A stretch of 64,000 nt of DNA from Blautia sp. OF03-15BH (GTDB lineage: Bacteria; Bacillota; Clostridia; Lachnospirales; Lachnospiraceae). Position 1 is the first letter of the stretch; every line of letters begins with the position of its first letter. The notes beneath the pieces were generated by a model that searched no databases, had not been told where the DNA came from, and saw only the letters and a list, made by a program, of their open reading frames with translations. Positions 25,941-34,769 of this stretch are shown piece by piece. The stretch is from positions 372,001 to 436,000 of the forward strand of contig NZ_QSCM01000001.1 of NCBI RefSeq assembly GCF_003463065.1. Reading direction: 5' to 3'. Made by a program: the position numbers and the translations under genes.

Positions 25941-27320
25941 ATGAATGAACAAGAAATTCATGCAATCGTAAAAAAACAGCGCGCCTATTTTTACACCGGA
26001 GCCACTTTAAACGTCGATTTCCGGCTGGCCGCCCTGAAAAAACTGAAAACTGCCATTCAGAAGCGCCAGGACGAGATCCATGCCGCAATCCAGGCAGATC
26101 TCGGAAAAAGCGCCTTTGAGAGCTATATGTGCGAGACCGGTCTGACCTTAAGTGAGATCTCCTATATGCTCAAGCACACCCGCTCCTTCGCCCGGGAGAA
26201 AAGGGTTCCCACGCCCCTGGCCCAGTTCCACTCCAGAAGCTTTACGAAACCTTCTCCCTACGGCTCTGTCCTGATCATGAGCCCCTGGAACTATCCGTTT
26301 CTTCTCACGATCGAGCCTCTGGTGGACGCCATTGCAGCCGGGAACACCGCCGTCTTAAAACCCAGCGCCTACTCTCCCAATACCAGCGCCGTCATCAAAG
26401 AGCTCATCGAAGACTGCTTCCCGCCGGAATTTGTCACCGTCATCACCGGCGGTCGGTCAGAAAACACCTGCCTTTTAAAAGAACACTTCGACTATATCTT
26501 TTTCACCGGAAGTCAGGCGGTCGGAAAGGATGTCATGCGCCAGGCTGCCGAGCATCTGACGCCGGTCACGCTGGAGCTGGGTGGAAAAAGCCCCTGTCTC
26601 GTGGACCGTACCGCCAACCTCAAACTGGCTGCCCGCCGGATCGTCTTCGGCAAATTTTTAAACTGCGGTCAGACCTGCGTGGCTCCGGACTACATCTACT
26701 GTGATCCGGCCATCAAGGACCAGCTCGTTGAGGAGATCAAAAAAGAGATCCGCCGGCAGTTTACCGGGGATCCCCTCTCCGTATCCACTTATGGAAAAAT
26801 CATCAACGAAAAGCATTTTCAGCGAATCCTGAAACTCATGGATCCCGCCAAGACCGTCTGGGGCGGCTCCACCCTGCCGGAAAAGCTGAAAATTGCACCT
26901 ACGGTCATGGACAACGTAACCTTCTCCGATCCGGTCATGCAGGAGGAAATCTTCGGCCCCGTCCTGCCGGTGCTGACCTGGGATTCTCTGGAGGGTGCTG
27001 TCGCCAAAATCAATTCCATGGCTCATCCCCTGGCCCTCTACCTTTTCACCAGTGACAAAAAGACCGCCCGCTTTGTGACCTCCCATTGCGGTTTCGGCGG
27101 CGGCTGCATCAACGACACAATCATCCATCTGGCCACCAGCGAAATGGGATTTGGCGGTTTCGGTGAAAGCGGCATGGGATCCTACCACGGAAAAGCCGGT
27201 TTTCTCACTTTCTCCCACACCAAGAGCATTGTGGACAAAAAGACCTGGCTGGATCTTCCCATGCGCTATCAGCCCTACCGGAAGTTCCATGAGAAATTGC
27301 TTCATCTCTTTCTCAGATAA
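25941..27320 (+). CDS. Aldehyde dehydrogenase (class 3-like)
   Basis: 459 aa NAD(P)-dependent oxidation of an aldehyde to the acid. The short form without an N-terminal extension, together with PYGSVLIMSPWNYPFLLTIE (residues about 110-129), resembles class 3 fatty or aromatic aldehyde dehydrogenases. Catalytic Glu is in LELGGKSP and the nucleophile Cys in NCGQTCVAPDY. AAGGAGG precedes the ATG by a few bases. With the alcohol dehydrogenase it could interconvert alcohol, aldehyde and acid. The C-terminus has a basic, hydrophobic tail (YRKFHEKLLHLFL) that may touch the membrane. Confidence 0.9.
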   Translation: MNEQEIHAIVKKQRAYFYTGATLNVDFRLAALKKLKTAIQKRQDEIHAAIQADLGKSAFESYMCETGLTLSEISYMLKHTRSFAREKRVPTPLAQFHSRSFTKPSPYGSVLIMSPWNYPFLLTIEPLVDAIAAGNTAVLKPSAYSPNTSAVIKELIEDCFPPEFVTVITGGRSENTCLLKEHFDYIFFTGSQAVGKDVMRQAAEHLTPVTLELGGKSPCLVDRTANLKLAARRIVFGKFLNCGQTCVAPDYIYCDPAIKDQLVEEIKKEIRRQFTGDPLSVSTYGKIINEKHFQRILKLMDPAKTVWGGSTLPEKLKIAPTVMDNVTFSDPVMQEEIFGPVLPVLTWDSLEGAVAKINSMAHPLALYLFTSDKKTARFVTSHCGFGGGCINDTIIHLATSEMGFGGFGESGMGSYHGKAGFLTFSHTKSIVDKKTWLDLPMRYQPYRKFHEKLLHLFLR

Positions 27321-27332
27321 GCAGTTTCCACT

Positions 27333-27389
27333 CACAAAAAAACACCGCAGTTACAGGTGAGAGAACCTGCCGCTGCGGTGTTTTTTGTG
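27333..27389. terminator. Bidirectional intrinsic terminator
   Basis: CACAAAAAAACACCGCAG pairs with CTGCGGTGTTTTTTGTG around an inner AGGT/ACCT stem. A-run on one side and T-run on the other let it stop transcripts from the aldehyde dehydrogenase and from the minus-strand HTH gene. Confidence 0.88.
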
Positions 27390-27404
27390 TTTTGATCATT
27401 ATCA

Positions 27405-27599
27405 TTATGCCAGTTTTCCCTGGCTTTTCTCCATTTCGACCCGATAGACCATCAAACGGAAAAGATAGTCCGGCATATGTCGGTTGCCGAGCTCCCAGTC
27501 TTGTACCGTGCGGTAGGGGATCCCAAAATAATCGGAAAACTGTCTTCTGTTCATTCCGGTGGATTTACGAAGCTCCACCAACTTTTCTGCCAATTCCAT
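27405..27599 (-). CDS. Small helix-turn-helix (XRE-type) protein
   Basis: 64 aa, little more than a DNA-binding domain: LVELRKSTGMNRRQFSDYFG, then IPYRTVQDWELGNRHMPDYL, the recognition helix and following loop of an XRE fold. GGAGGAGG lies before the ATG. It is a single gene between two convergent neighbours, ended by the shared terminator. The target is unknown; the repeat at 27689-27765 lies in its upstream region. Confidence 0.75.
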   Translation of the reverse strand: MELAEKLVELRKSTGMNRRQFSDYFGIPYRTVQDWELGNRHMPDYLFRLMVYRVEMEKSQGKLA

Positions 27600-27688
27600 A
27601 ACTTTTTCCTCCTCCGCTGTTAACCAAACGTTTTCTCCTGGCTGACGTCTATACTACAACCGTCACCCATACAGTCTGTACCCGTTAT

Positions 27689-27765
27689 TTTTGCATGCAA
27701 CCTTCGCGTGATTTTGGCATATTCACGCCAAAACACCTCGCAAAATAGTGGTCTCTGAATCGTTA
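27689..27765 (-). repeat. Dispersed repeat copy (pairs with 39390-39465)
   Basis: Read on the minus strand from 27765, it runs TAACGATTCAGAGACCACT, then a hairpin GTTTTGGCGTGAATATGCC followed by AAAATCACG, and ends at GCATGCAAAAAT. The plus-strand copy at 39390 matches it over about 76 bp with scattered changes. Its TAAC..TTCAG end is shared with the other repeat family members in this window. Confidence 0.65.
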
Positions 27766-27768
27766 TCT

Positions 27769-29037
27769 TTATCCGACCAAAGCTGCCGTATACACAAGAT
27801 CATCCTTCTGATACAGCTGCTTCAGCGTTAGTTTTTCCTCGTTATAATGGATCACCCGGTCTTCACAGTAAATGGAATAGATCCCGTCTGCTTTCCATTT
27901 CTCCGGTGCAGAAGCATCAAAAGAAGCGGAAACATACACCGGTATCATCGTCAGGAGCACTTCTGCACAGCCTTTTTCTGAAGAATAGGCAACCAGATCA
28001 TTTCTGCTCGTCCTCTGTAGGCCATCTGCTCCGTCTATATATGCAGTCCGGATCTCTCCGGATTTCATTTCATAATAATGTGCCTGATCCTGCGTGCTGA
28101 TCGGATAATTCCGAAGATACACAAGACTTTCCGGTCCGTTGTACTCCATGACTGCTGCCGGATAGATATCCTGACCAACCCGGTCAAAAATATGGAACGA
28201 ATAAGAGACATCCCGCTCATCCAGATTCCGGTAAAAGCCGTCATAACTGGAGATCACTCCCCGTGTATATCCGTTCTCAAGCATCACTTCTGCCAGATAA
28301 TCGACAAGAAAAGCGTTTTTCATCCAGTAAAAATCCAGATACGTTTCATATCCATGCTCTTGCGTCCAGCTCTGATATTCCTCTGAAACCTCCAGGCACA
28401 CCTGATTTTCTCCAAGAAGCTTCAGGTCTATGGCTTCCGGGTCTGCTGCAAAGGCTGCCAGAACAGCAAATTCCTCTTTCAGCACTTTGTTCTGCTCCGG
28501 ATCAAAAGAAGCCGTTTCATAATCTTCCTTACACTGGAAAAGGTTATACATTTCCTCATAAACAGGTCCGAGATACAGATTCCGGTTTCCGTATTGTTCC
28601 AACAGTTCCAGAGCCTTATATAAAGGCTCCTCCACGGTCAGGATCTCTCCCGGATGCTGATTGAGCTCATAGAGATTCACAACGTCTTCGAAGCTTTCAT
28701 CCGCACTGAAAATCTCGTAGGCTTTTACCGTCGCATCACTGTAGAGAATCGTGAGCGCCTTGTACTCTGCTGTGGCGGAAGTTTCCCCTCCGCCCAGCTC
28801 ATACTGAAAGGTAAATTCATCTCCCACATTGGCCTTTGCCGCGGAGCTCACCTGAATGACCTTCCATCCCGTATCCTCTTTCAGATAGGAAGTCAGGGCA
28901 TAAGTGAAGCTCACCGCCGCAACCGCCAGGAGCAGGATCACCAGAAATATCCGAAGATAGAGATGCTTCTCCGAAAGCCGGATTTTCTCCACCGGCTTCG
29001 GTCTCCGAATATTCTGATTTTTGATCGTCCGCCCCAT
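27769..29037 (-). CDS. Membrane-anchored extracytoplasmic protein of the opp operon, function unknown
   Basis: 422 aa. A basic N-terminus (KPVEKIRLSEKHLYLR) precedes one helix (residues about 29-48, IFLVILLLAVAAVSFTYALT); the rest lies outside the cell. The stretch ALTILYSDATVKAYEIFSAD, DVVNLYELNQHPGEILTVEE and LELLEQYGNRNLYLGPVYEE faintly recalls the order of segments in ApbE flavin transferases, without their conserved motifs, so I do not assign that function. It begins 5 bp after oppF, so it is the operon's last gene and probably works with the peptide importer. Confidence 0.75.
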   Translation of the reverse strand: MGRTIKNQNIRRPKPVEKIRLSEKHLYLRIFLVILLLAVAAVSFTYALTSYLKEDTGWKVIQVSSAAKANVGDEFTFQYELGGGETSATAEYKALTILYSDATVKAYEIFSADESFEDVVNLYELNQHPGEILTVEEPLYKALELLEQYGNRNLYLGPVYEEMYNLFQCKEDYETASFDPEQNKVLKEEFAVLAAFAADPEAIDLKLLGENQVCLEVSEEYQSWTQEHGYETYLDFYWMKNAFLVDYLAEVMLENGYTRGVISSYDGFYRNLDERDVSYSFHIFDRVGQDIYPAAVMEYNGPESLVYLRNYPISTQDQAHYYEMKSGEIRTAYIDGADGLQRTSRNDLVAYSSEKGCAEVLLTMIPVYVSASFDASAPEKWKADGIYSIYCEDRVIHYNEEKLTLKQLYQKDDLVYTAALVG

Positions 29038-29042
29038 ACCGG

Positions 29043-30353
29043 CTACCTTATGACAACCAGAAGCAGTGCCAGCAGGAAGATCGCCAGGATCGCAGCGATA
29101 ACGATAAAGCCGATAATTGCGCCTTTTTTGCAGGCCTTGTAGTTGTGATAATACTGTTTGTGTTTGTAAACCTCTGCCGCAATGATACCAATGATCGGCA
29201 GGAAGAAGGAAAGTACCGTATACCAGATGCTTCCGGTATCGTGAACCGGAGTCTTCAGGAATTCATCCTCAGCCTTGGAAAGATGAACCTCATGGGCGGT
29301 CTCCTCCACCTTTTCTCCGGGTTTGCGGATCGTGATCGGCTGAAGCGGCTCATCTTTCTCACGGAGTTTCTTATACTCCTCGATTTCTTTCTTATTTCCG
29401 TATACATAATGATCGTGTCCGATGTTGACAAATTCCGGTTTATCCTCGGAATAATCATGAATGGACGGATCGTAGGTGTAGAGCACCTTGTTTTTCTCCA
29501 GCTGCGGATCCGGAATCGGGATCGCAGAGATCAGAGAATGGGTATACGGATGCAGCGGGAAGTTGAACAGTTCTTCTGCCTCTGCCACCTCCACGATGGT
29601 ACCTTTGTAAATTACACCGATACGGTCAGAAATGAAACGCACGATGGAAAGGTCATGGGCGATGAAAAGGTAGGTCAGCTGTTTTTCTTCCTGGAATTTT
29701 TTCAGCAGGTTCAGCACCTGGGCACGAATGGAAACGTCCAGAGCGGAAATGGGCTCATCTGCCACAACCAGTTCCGGTTCCATGACCATGGCACGGGCCA
29801 GGCCGATACGCTGACGCTGTCCGCCGGAAAACTCATGGGGATAACGGGTCAGATGCTCGGGAAGAAGACCAACCTCCTCAATGATATTTTCTACTTTTTT
29901 CACGCGGTCTGCTTCATTTTCAAACAAATGGAAGTTATAAAGTCCCTCGGAAATGATATAGTCTACGGTAGCACGCTCATTTAAAGACGCTGCCGGATCC
30001 TGGAATACCATCTGGATATTACGGATGACTTCTCTGTCCAGGGAATGAGGGATCTTTCCTGAGATTTTTACTCCCTTATAATCAATCTCACCGGCTGCAC
30101 AGGGATTCACCCGGATCACTGCACGTCCAATGGTGGTTTTTCCGGATCCGGACTCACCTACCAGTGAGAAGGTTTCTCCTTTGTAAATATCAAAGGAAGC
30201 ATTTTTTACTGCCTTTACCGCATCCTCTCCTTTTCCGAAGGTGATGTCGATATTTTTCACAGACAGCAGGACTTCTTTCCCGTTTTCTGCGATGGGGCCA
30301 TGCTCCGGCAGATGGGAGGCACGCACCTTTTTCTCTTGCTCATTTACAGCCAC
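29043..30353 (-). CDS. oppF: Oligopeptide ABC transporter ATP-binding protein, OppF type
   Basis: 436 aa, longer than the usual 320-330. The ATPase (residues about 25-290) has Walker A GESGSGKTT, signature FSGGQRQRIGLARAM, Walker B LVVADEPISALD and the OppF region HPYTHSLISAIPIPDP. After this, residues about 330-390 form a charged linker and residues about 390-436 contain two hydrophobic helices (FFLPIIGIIAAEVY; IIGFIVIAAILAIFLLALLL), absent from standard OppF. The ATPase may therefore be directly membrane-tethered. It lies 12 bp after oppD. Confidence 0.92.
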   Translation of the reverse strand: MAVNEQEKKVRASHLPEHGPIAENGKEVLLSVKNIDITFGKGEDAVKAVKNASFDIYKGETFSLVGESGSGKTTIGRAVIRVNPCAAGEIDYKGVKISGKIPHSLDREVIRNIQMVFQDPAASLNERATVDYIISEGLYNFHLFENEADRVKKVENIIEEVGLLPEHLTRYPHEFSGGQRQRIGLARAMVMEPELVVADEPISALDVSIRAQVLNLLKKFQEEKQLTYLFIAHDLSIVRFISDRIGVIYKGTIVEVAEAEELFNFPLHPYTHSLISAIPIPDPQLEKNKVLYTYDPSIHDYSEDKPEFVNIGHDHYVYGNKKEIEEYKKLREKDEPLQPITIRKPGEKVEETAHEVHLSKAEDEFLKTPVHDTGSIWYTVLSFFLPIIGIIAAEVYKHKQYYHNYKACKKGAIIGFIVIAAILAIFLLALLLVVIR

Positions 30354-30365
30354 AGTCTGTACCTC

Positions 30366-32114
30366 CTAAATATTGTATGCGCGCAGCAGCTTCTCGTGGA
30401 TATCTTGGATAATCTCCGGTTTTTCCACCTTCGGAGCGTTGGGCTCCAGAAGCCAGGTCTTTGCATAATGGGTTTCGGTGACTTTGAACATGGGCGGTTC
30501 CGCCAGGGTATCGATCTTCAGACAGTACGGATTACGCGGAGCAAAAGAATCGCCCACGATCTTGTTGTACAGGGAAGGGGGGGTACCCGTAATGGAATAA
30601 AGCTTCGTGTTTCGCTCTGCCAGCTGGGGCAGGGAGGACAACAGTGCCCAGGTATAGGGATGTCTGGGATCGTAGAACAGCTCTTCTACCGTAGCCAGCT
30701 CGATGATCTGACCGGCATAAAGAACTGCCACACGGTCAGCGATATTTGCTACCACACCCAGGTCATGCGTAATGAACACAATCGTGTAATGATATTCCTT
30801 CTGCAGATCCTTGATCAGCTTCAGAATCTGTGCCTGAATGGTAACATCCAGAGCCGTTGTCGGCTCATCACAAATCAGGATCTTAGGCTGACAGGAAAGA
30901 GCAATGGCAATAACGATACGCTGTCTCATACCACCGGAATACTGGAAGGGATAATCGTCAAAACGTGCTTCCGCATTGGGAATTCCCACCTTTTCCATCA
31001 TTTCCAGTGCTTTGCCTCTCGCTTCCACCTCGGAACAGCCCTGATGCTTCATAATAATAGAAGTGATCTGTTTTCCGATCGTGATGATGGGGTTCAGGGA
31101 AGTCATGGGATCCTGGAATACGGTAGCGATCTTTTTACCACGGATCTGGCCCCAGTCATTCTGATCCTTGACCTGTGCCAGGTTGATGATACAGGTACCA
31201 TGGAGACGTTCACTGTTTTCATCCAGATAACGCACACGGAAGGTCACGTTTCCGAAAACCTGGTTCCGCTCTTCTTCACTGTTTAAGTCCACACCGAGCT
31301 GCATGGCTTTTTTCAGTTCTGCGATCAGGCCTTTTCCCATCTTAAAGCGTTTTTTGAATTTATAACGGCCAACAGAAAGGTAAACTTCCTTTGCCAGCGT
31401 TTCATTTCTCTTTTTCGTGCTGTCGCTGATGTCTTTGGAGGTTTCCTCTGCATACTGCTTTTTCAGCTTCTCCATACGCTCCTGGTAGGATTTCTGATAA
31501 GCCGCATCATGAGCCACGGCATTTTTATGCTCTTTGATCTTCTGCTCGGTAGCTTTTTCCAGAGCTTTGATCTCGGCATCCAGCTTCTTGATCTCGGCTG
31601 CTGCTGCTTTGATCTCCGCTTTTTCCTTCGCAGGATCAAGTGTCTGCTTCTTGTTAAAGGTTTCCGTCCGTTTCACCTTCAGGGCATGAAGTTCTTTCTC
31701 TTCTTTTTCCTTATCAGCGGCACTTAACGTACTTTTCTCCCGCATTTCGGATTCCAGCTCCAGCATTTTGCGGTAAGTTGCAGAACCAAGCTCCAGTCTG
31801 GAATTCTCATCCAGCTGTTTTTTATAGGAATTGATGAATTTCCAGGCTGTAGAATTTAATTTCACCACAGTATCGGAAAGCTCCGGATCGTTAAAAATAA
31901 TAGAACCGTTGCTCACAAAACCATTGCTGTCCAGCATACCGGCAAAAGCTTTCGTAAATACCGATTTACCTGCACCGGACTCTCCTACGATGGCAATGGA
32001 CTCATCTTCATAAATATCCAGAGAAACTCCGCGGATGGCAGAAAGGATCCTGCCGCGGACACGGAATTTCACTTCCAGATCTTTGACTGATAATAATACA
32101 TTTTTCTTTTCCAT
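30366..32114 (-). CDS. oppD: Oligopeptide ABC transporter ATP-binding protein, OppD type, with coiled-coil insertion
   Basis: 582 aa against about 330-350 normally. Walker A GESGAGKSVFTKAF is at residues about 39-52, but the Q-loop FQDPMTSLNP comes only near 333. Between them is a Lys/Glu/Ala-rich segment (residues about 100-240; SAADKEKEEKELHALKVKRT, KAEIKAAAAEIKKLDAEIKA) expected to form a long coiled coil, then a small domain. The signature YSGGMRQRIVIAIALS, Walker B ILICDEPTTALD and the C-terminal HPYTWALLSSLPQ follow normally, so catalysis should be intact. It is in the operon oppA-B-C-D-F. Confidence 0.92.
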   Translation of the reverse strand: MEKKNVLLSVKDLEVKFRVRGRILSAIRGVSLDIYEDESIAIVGESGAGKSVFTKAFAGMLDSNGFVSNGSIIFNDPELSDTVVKLNSTAWKFINSYKKQLDENSRLELGSATYRKMLELESEMREKSTLSAADKEKEEKELHALKVKRTETFNKKQTLDPAKEKAEIKAAAAEIKKLDAEIKALEKATEQKIKEHKNAVAHDAAYQKSYQERMEKLKKQYAEETSKDISDSTKKRNETLAKEVYLSVGRYKFKKRFKMGKGLIAELKKAMQLGVDLNSEEERNQVFGNVTFRVRYLDENSERLHGTCIINLAQVKDQNDWGQIRGKKIATVFQDPMTSLNPIITIGKQITSIIMKHQGCSEVEARGKALEMMEKVGIPNAEARFDDYPFQYSGGMRQRIVIAIALSCQPKILICDEPTTALDVTIQAQILKLIKDLQKEYHYTIVFITHDLGVVANIADRVAVLYAGQIIELATVEELFYDPRHPYTWALLSSLPQLAERNTKLYSITGTPPSLYNKIVGDSFAPRNPYCLKIDTLAEPPMFKVTETHYAKTWLLEPNAPKVEKPEIIQDIHEKLLRAYNI

Positions 32115-32125
32115 TCTGCCACCTC

Positions 32126-33094
32126 TTACATATGTGTTCTCGGATCGGAAGCATCACCAAGATTCTGTCCGACCACGTACAGCACGATGGTAATGATCGA
32201 TGCGACAGCTACCGGGCTCCAGAACTCAAAGCCCCAGCCCGGAGTCAGCATAGCACCCTCCGCCTCATAGATCAGACGGCCCAGAGACATATCGGAAAGT
32301 CCCATTCCGATGTATGCCAGGAATACCTCATAAGAGATATAGGAGGGGATCTCCGTTGCTGCCAGGGTCACGATGACAGAGGTCATGAACGGAAGGATGT
32401 TTTTCAGCGCAATCCGGAAAATCGAGGTACCAAGGCATTTGGAAGCCAGATTGTACTCTCTGTCACGGATGATGATAACCTGTGTACGGATGAAGTAGGC
32501 GATGGTCAGCCAGCCGGTAACGGTCAGGGCAAATACCATGGTCCAGAAGCTCGGGGTGAACAGCATCACCAGTACAGAAATCAGCAATACATAAGGGATA
32601 TTTCCGATGATGTTGTAAAGGGCCATCATAAAGGTATCAAACTTTTTGGAGAAGCCCCAGAGAGCTCCGATCACAACACCTACGGTCATATTGATCAATG
32701 CACAGACAAATGCCAGAGATACGGAAATCCTTGCTCCTGTCCAGAGTGCATCGAATGTGGACTGGCCGCTGGCTCCTGATCCCAGGATCCAGTGGATACT
32801 CATTCCCATCTCTTTTAAAGCCTTGGACGGTGAGAGATGCTTGGCTGCGCTGCTTAAAAGGTTCGTGTAACGGTCATATTCCACCAGAAGCGGATAACCG
32901 TAAGTCATCAGAAGGATGACGCCCAAAAGGATCAGGATCACAATATTGATCTTTTTCTTAAAAAACACGCGGAATACGGAATGCCAGTAGGAATATCTGG
33001 GAGCCGTGATCTTCTCAGACTCCAGACTGCTGTGATCGACCCTGGCAAACAGTTCCTCTTTGGACAAACCATATTTATCTAAATCATAATTCAT
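32126..33094 (-). CDS. oppC: Oligopeptide ABC transporter permease, OppC type
   Basis: 322 aa membrane subunit of near-normal length. The N-terminal cytosolic tail (SLESEKITAPRYSYWHSVFR) precedes a first helix (NIVILILLGVILLMTYGYPL). The binding-protein-dependent permease domain lies at about 120-310 with the EAA-like loop EYNLASKCLGTSIFRIALKN. The ending NLGDASDPRTHM is typical of OppC. It starts 5 bp after oppB stops. Confidence 0.92.
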   Translation of the reverse strand: MNYDLDKYGLSKEELFARVDHSSLESEKITAPRYSYWHSVFRVFFKKKINIVILILLGVILLMTYGYPLLVEYDRYTNLLSSAAKHLSPSKALKEMGMSIHWILGSGASGQSTFDALWTGARISVSLAFVCALINMTVGVVIGALWGFSKKFDTFMMALYNIIGNIPYVLLISVLVMLFTPSFWTMVFALTVTGWLTIAYFIRTQVIIIRDREYNLASKCLGTSIFRIALKNILPFMTSVIVTLAATEIPSYISYEVFLAYIGMGLSDMSLGRLIYEAEGAMLTPGWGFEFWSPVAVASIITIVLYVVGQNLGDASDPRTHM

Positions 33095-33099
33095 AACTT

Positions 33100-34671
33100 T
33101 TACCTGTCCTTCGTAGAGAATGAAATACGCGGGTCCACCATGGACATCAGAATGTCACCAAGAATGATCGCCAGAACAGAAAGCAGGGCATAGAACAGTG
33201 TCACACCTACGATCACTCCGTTGTCATACTGGTTGATGGCCTCAGTCAATAAGTTACCGGCACCGGGAACCACATACACACGCTCGGTGATGATGGCTCC
33301 GATCAGTGCACCCAGCACACTGGCGGGAACTCCCTGTACGATCGGGATCGCCGCATTTTTCAGGATGTGCTTCGTGAAGATCTCGTTCTCGGTCAGACCA
33401 CCGGAACGGGCAAATTTTACATAATCGGAATTCATCTGGTCGATCATATAACGGCGCAGCCATTTCATCAGGTTTGCCACCTGCGGAAGGGCTAGGGAAA
33501 TGATCGGCAGGATATACATCAGCTTGCTTGAGGACTCCATGTCAAAGGTCGTGGGAAGCCCCATGCTTCCACCGATGGCTTTAAACAGGAAAATATAAGC
33601 AAGGGACGGAACTGCGATGATGAATACAATATAGAGGGTTCCGATCTGATCGATCAGCTTGTCTTTCTTTCTCGCCATCAGGATTCCCAGCGGGATCGCA
33701 AGGACGTAAGAAAGAATCACTGCAATGATACCAATGGTAAAGGAATAGCCGATCTTGGATTTTCCGGCTTTTACCGTGTCCACATTGGTGTAGTCATCCA
33801 CGAAACGGGTCTCATTTACCATGCTGGCTTCTCTGGAGTCTTTCAGATAAGTAGCTGTATGAAGATCATCTGCACTGTTTTCCGTCAGACCACTCGGATA
33901 AGTGATCTCCGATTTCAAAAAGGATCCCTGTGCGCGGCTCATGGTTGTAGCCACGTCAATGCCCTCATTGACTGAGTAGGATTTACCCAGATTGATTTCA
34001 ATGATATTCTGGTGGATATACGGGAATTTGTTGTCAAAATACAACAGATATTTGTGTGTGGTACCGTTCCCGATGATCGCCGGGGAGAATTTTTCTCCGC
34101 CGTAGACAGGATCATGAAGGGTGAAGCTGATACCTCTCTCTCCTTCCACCTCCGGTACGTCATGAATGCTTTCTACTGTAATCAGGTTTGAAAAATATTT
34201 TGCCAGACGGGTCGTCAGCGGAATGTTCTTGTATGCAAAAAGCTGCTGCTGACCGCCTGCGGCATATTTCTTTTTATTCATCATAACGGCATCCAGACGG
34301 ATTACCGTGTAACCCTTTGACTCATAAAAGTCAGTGAATTTCTGAACATATTCTTTTACAAGATCGGAATCTTTCTTTGCTTTTCTTCCGATGCTTACAG
34401 CGCTGGATCTGGTGTCCTCATCGATCTCTCCCTTTACGGTAAGATCGTTCAGATAATCTGCATAGGTCACATAGTCCAGATAGCCGTATGTTTCCCATTT
34501 TTCATAACGGTAAGCTACTTTCTGGTTGTTGCTCTGGTGGGAATAGTTGGTATCCTTCGCAAAGATCAGCGTACGGTCCATCAGGGAATAGATCATTACC
34601 ATGACGCAGGCAACTACAATCACCACAGAAACCAGACCTTGCAGCAAACGTTTAAATAAATATTTTACCAT
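33100..34671 (-). CDS. oppB: Oligopeptide ABC transporter permease, OppB type, with large extracellular insertion
   Basis: 523 aa against about 310 normally. The first helix is at residues 10-30 (LLQGLVSVVIVVACVMVMIY), but the second is only near 312-332 (SFTIGIIAVILSYVLAIPLG). The roughly 280 residues between are hydrophilic and must lie outside the cell (YVTYADYLNDLTVKGEIDED, SKGYTVIRLDAVMMNKKKYA). The core permease follows normally, with FARSGGLTENEIFTKHILKN as the ATPase contact loop and VVPGAGNLLTEAI. The insertion probably docks the unusual OppA or holds peptide. Confidence 0.92.
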   Translation of the reverse strand: MVKYLFKRLLQGLVSVVIVVACVMVMIYSLMDRTLIFAKDTNYSHQSNNQKVAYRYEKWETYGYLDYVTYADYLNDLTVKGEIDEDTRSSAVSIGRKAKKDSDLVKEYVQKFTDFYESKGYTVIRLDAVMMNKKKYAAGGQQQLFAYKNIPLTTRLAKYFSNLITVESIHDVPEVEGERGISFTLHDPVYGGEKFSPAIIGNGTTHKYLLYFDNKFPYIHQNIIEINLGKSYSVNEGIDVATTMSRAQGSFLKSEITYPSGLTENSADDLHTATYLKDSREASMVNETRFVDDYTNVDTVKAGKSKIGYSFTIGIIAVILSYVLAIPLGILMARKKDKLIDQIGTLYIVFIIAVPSLAYIFLFKAIGGSMGLPTTFDMESSSKLMYILPIISLALPQVANLMKWLRRYMIDQMNSDYVKFARSGGLTENEIFTKHILKNAAIPIVQGVPASVLGALIGAIITERVYVVPGAGNLLTEAINQYDNGVIVGVTLFYALLSVLAIILGDILMSMVDPRISFSTKDR

Positions 34672-34690
34672 ATTTTTCCACTCATCAGAT

Positions 34691-34722
34691 ATGGCAGGGA
34701 GTCAAGAGCCACCCCCTGCCAT
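34691..34722 (-). promoter_or_regulatory. Hairpin between oppA and oppB
   Basis: ATGGCAGGG (34691-34699) pairs with CCCTGCCAT (34714-34722), a 9-bp stem with a 14-nt loop and no U-run. It probably protects the oppA message or lowers read-through into the permease genes. Confidence 0.55.
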
Positions 34723-34769
34723 TCTCTTATTTGCTGTCACTGATACCGGAGTATCCGGTCAGTTTCTGA

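Noticed and set aside
24738..25961. 407-codon minus-strand frame opposite the alcohol dehydrogenase
   Set aside because: A shadow of a G+C-rich gene: the plus strand has full dehydrogenase motifs and a ribosome binding site, while the minus-strand product matches nothing.
26658..27335. 225-codon minus-strand frame opposite the aldehyde dehydrogenase
   Set aside because: Same reason: antisense of an intact enzyme gene with catalytic Cys and Glu in place.
29145..31286. Two long plus-strand frames opposite oppF and oppD
   Set aside because: Antisense to ATPases with complete Walker and signature motifs; the products show no recognisable domain.
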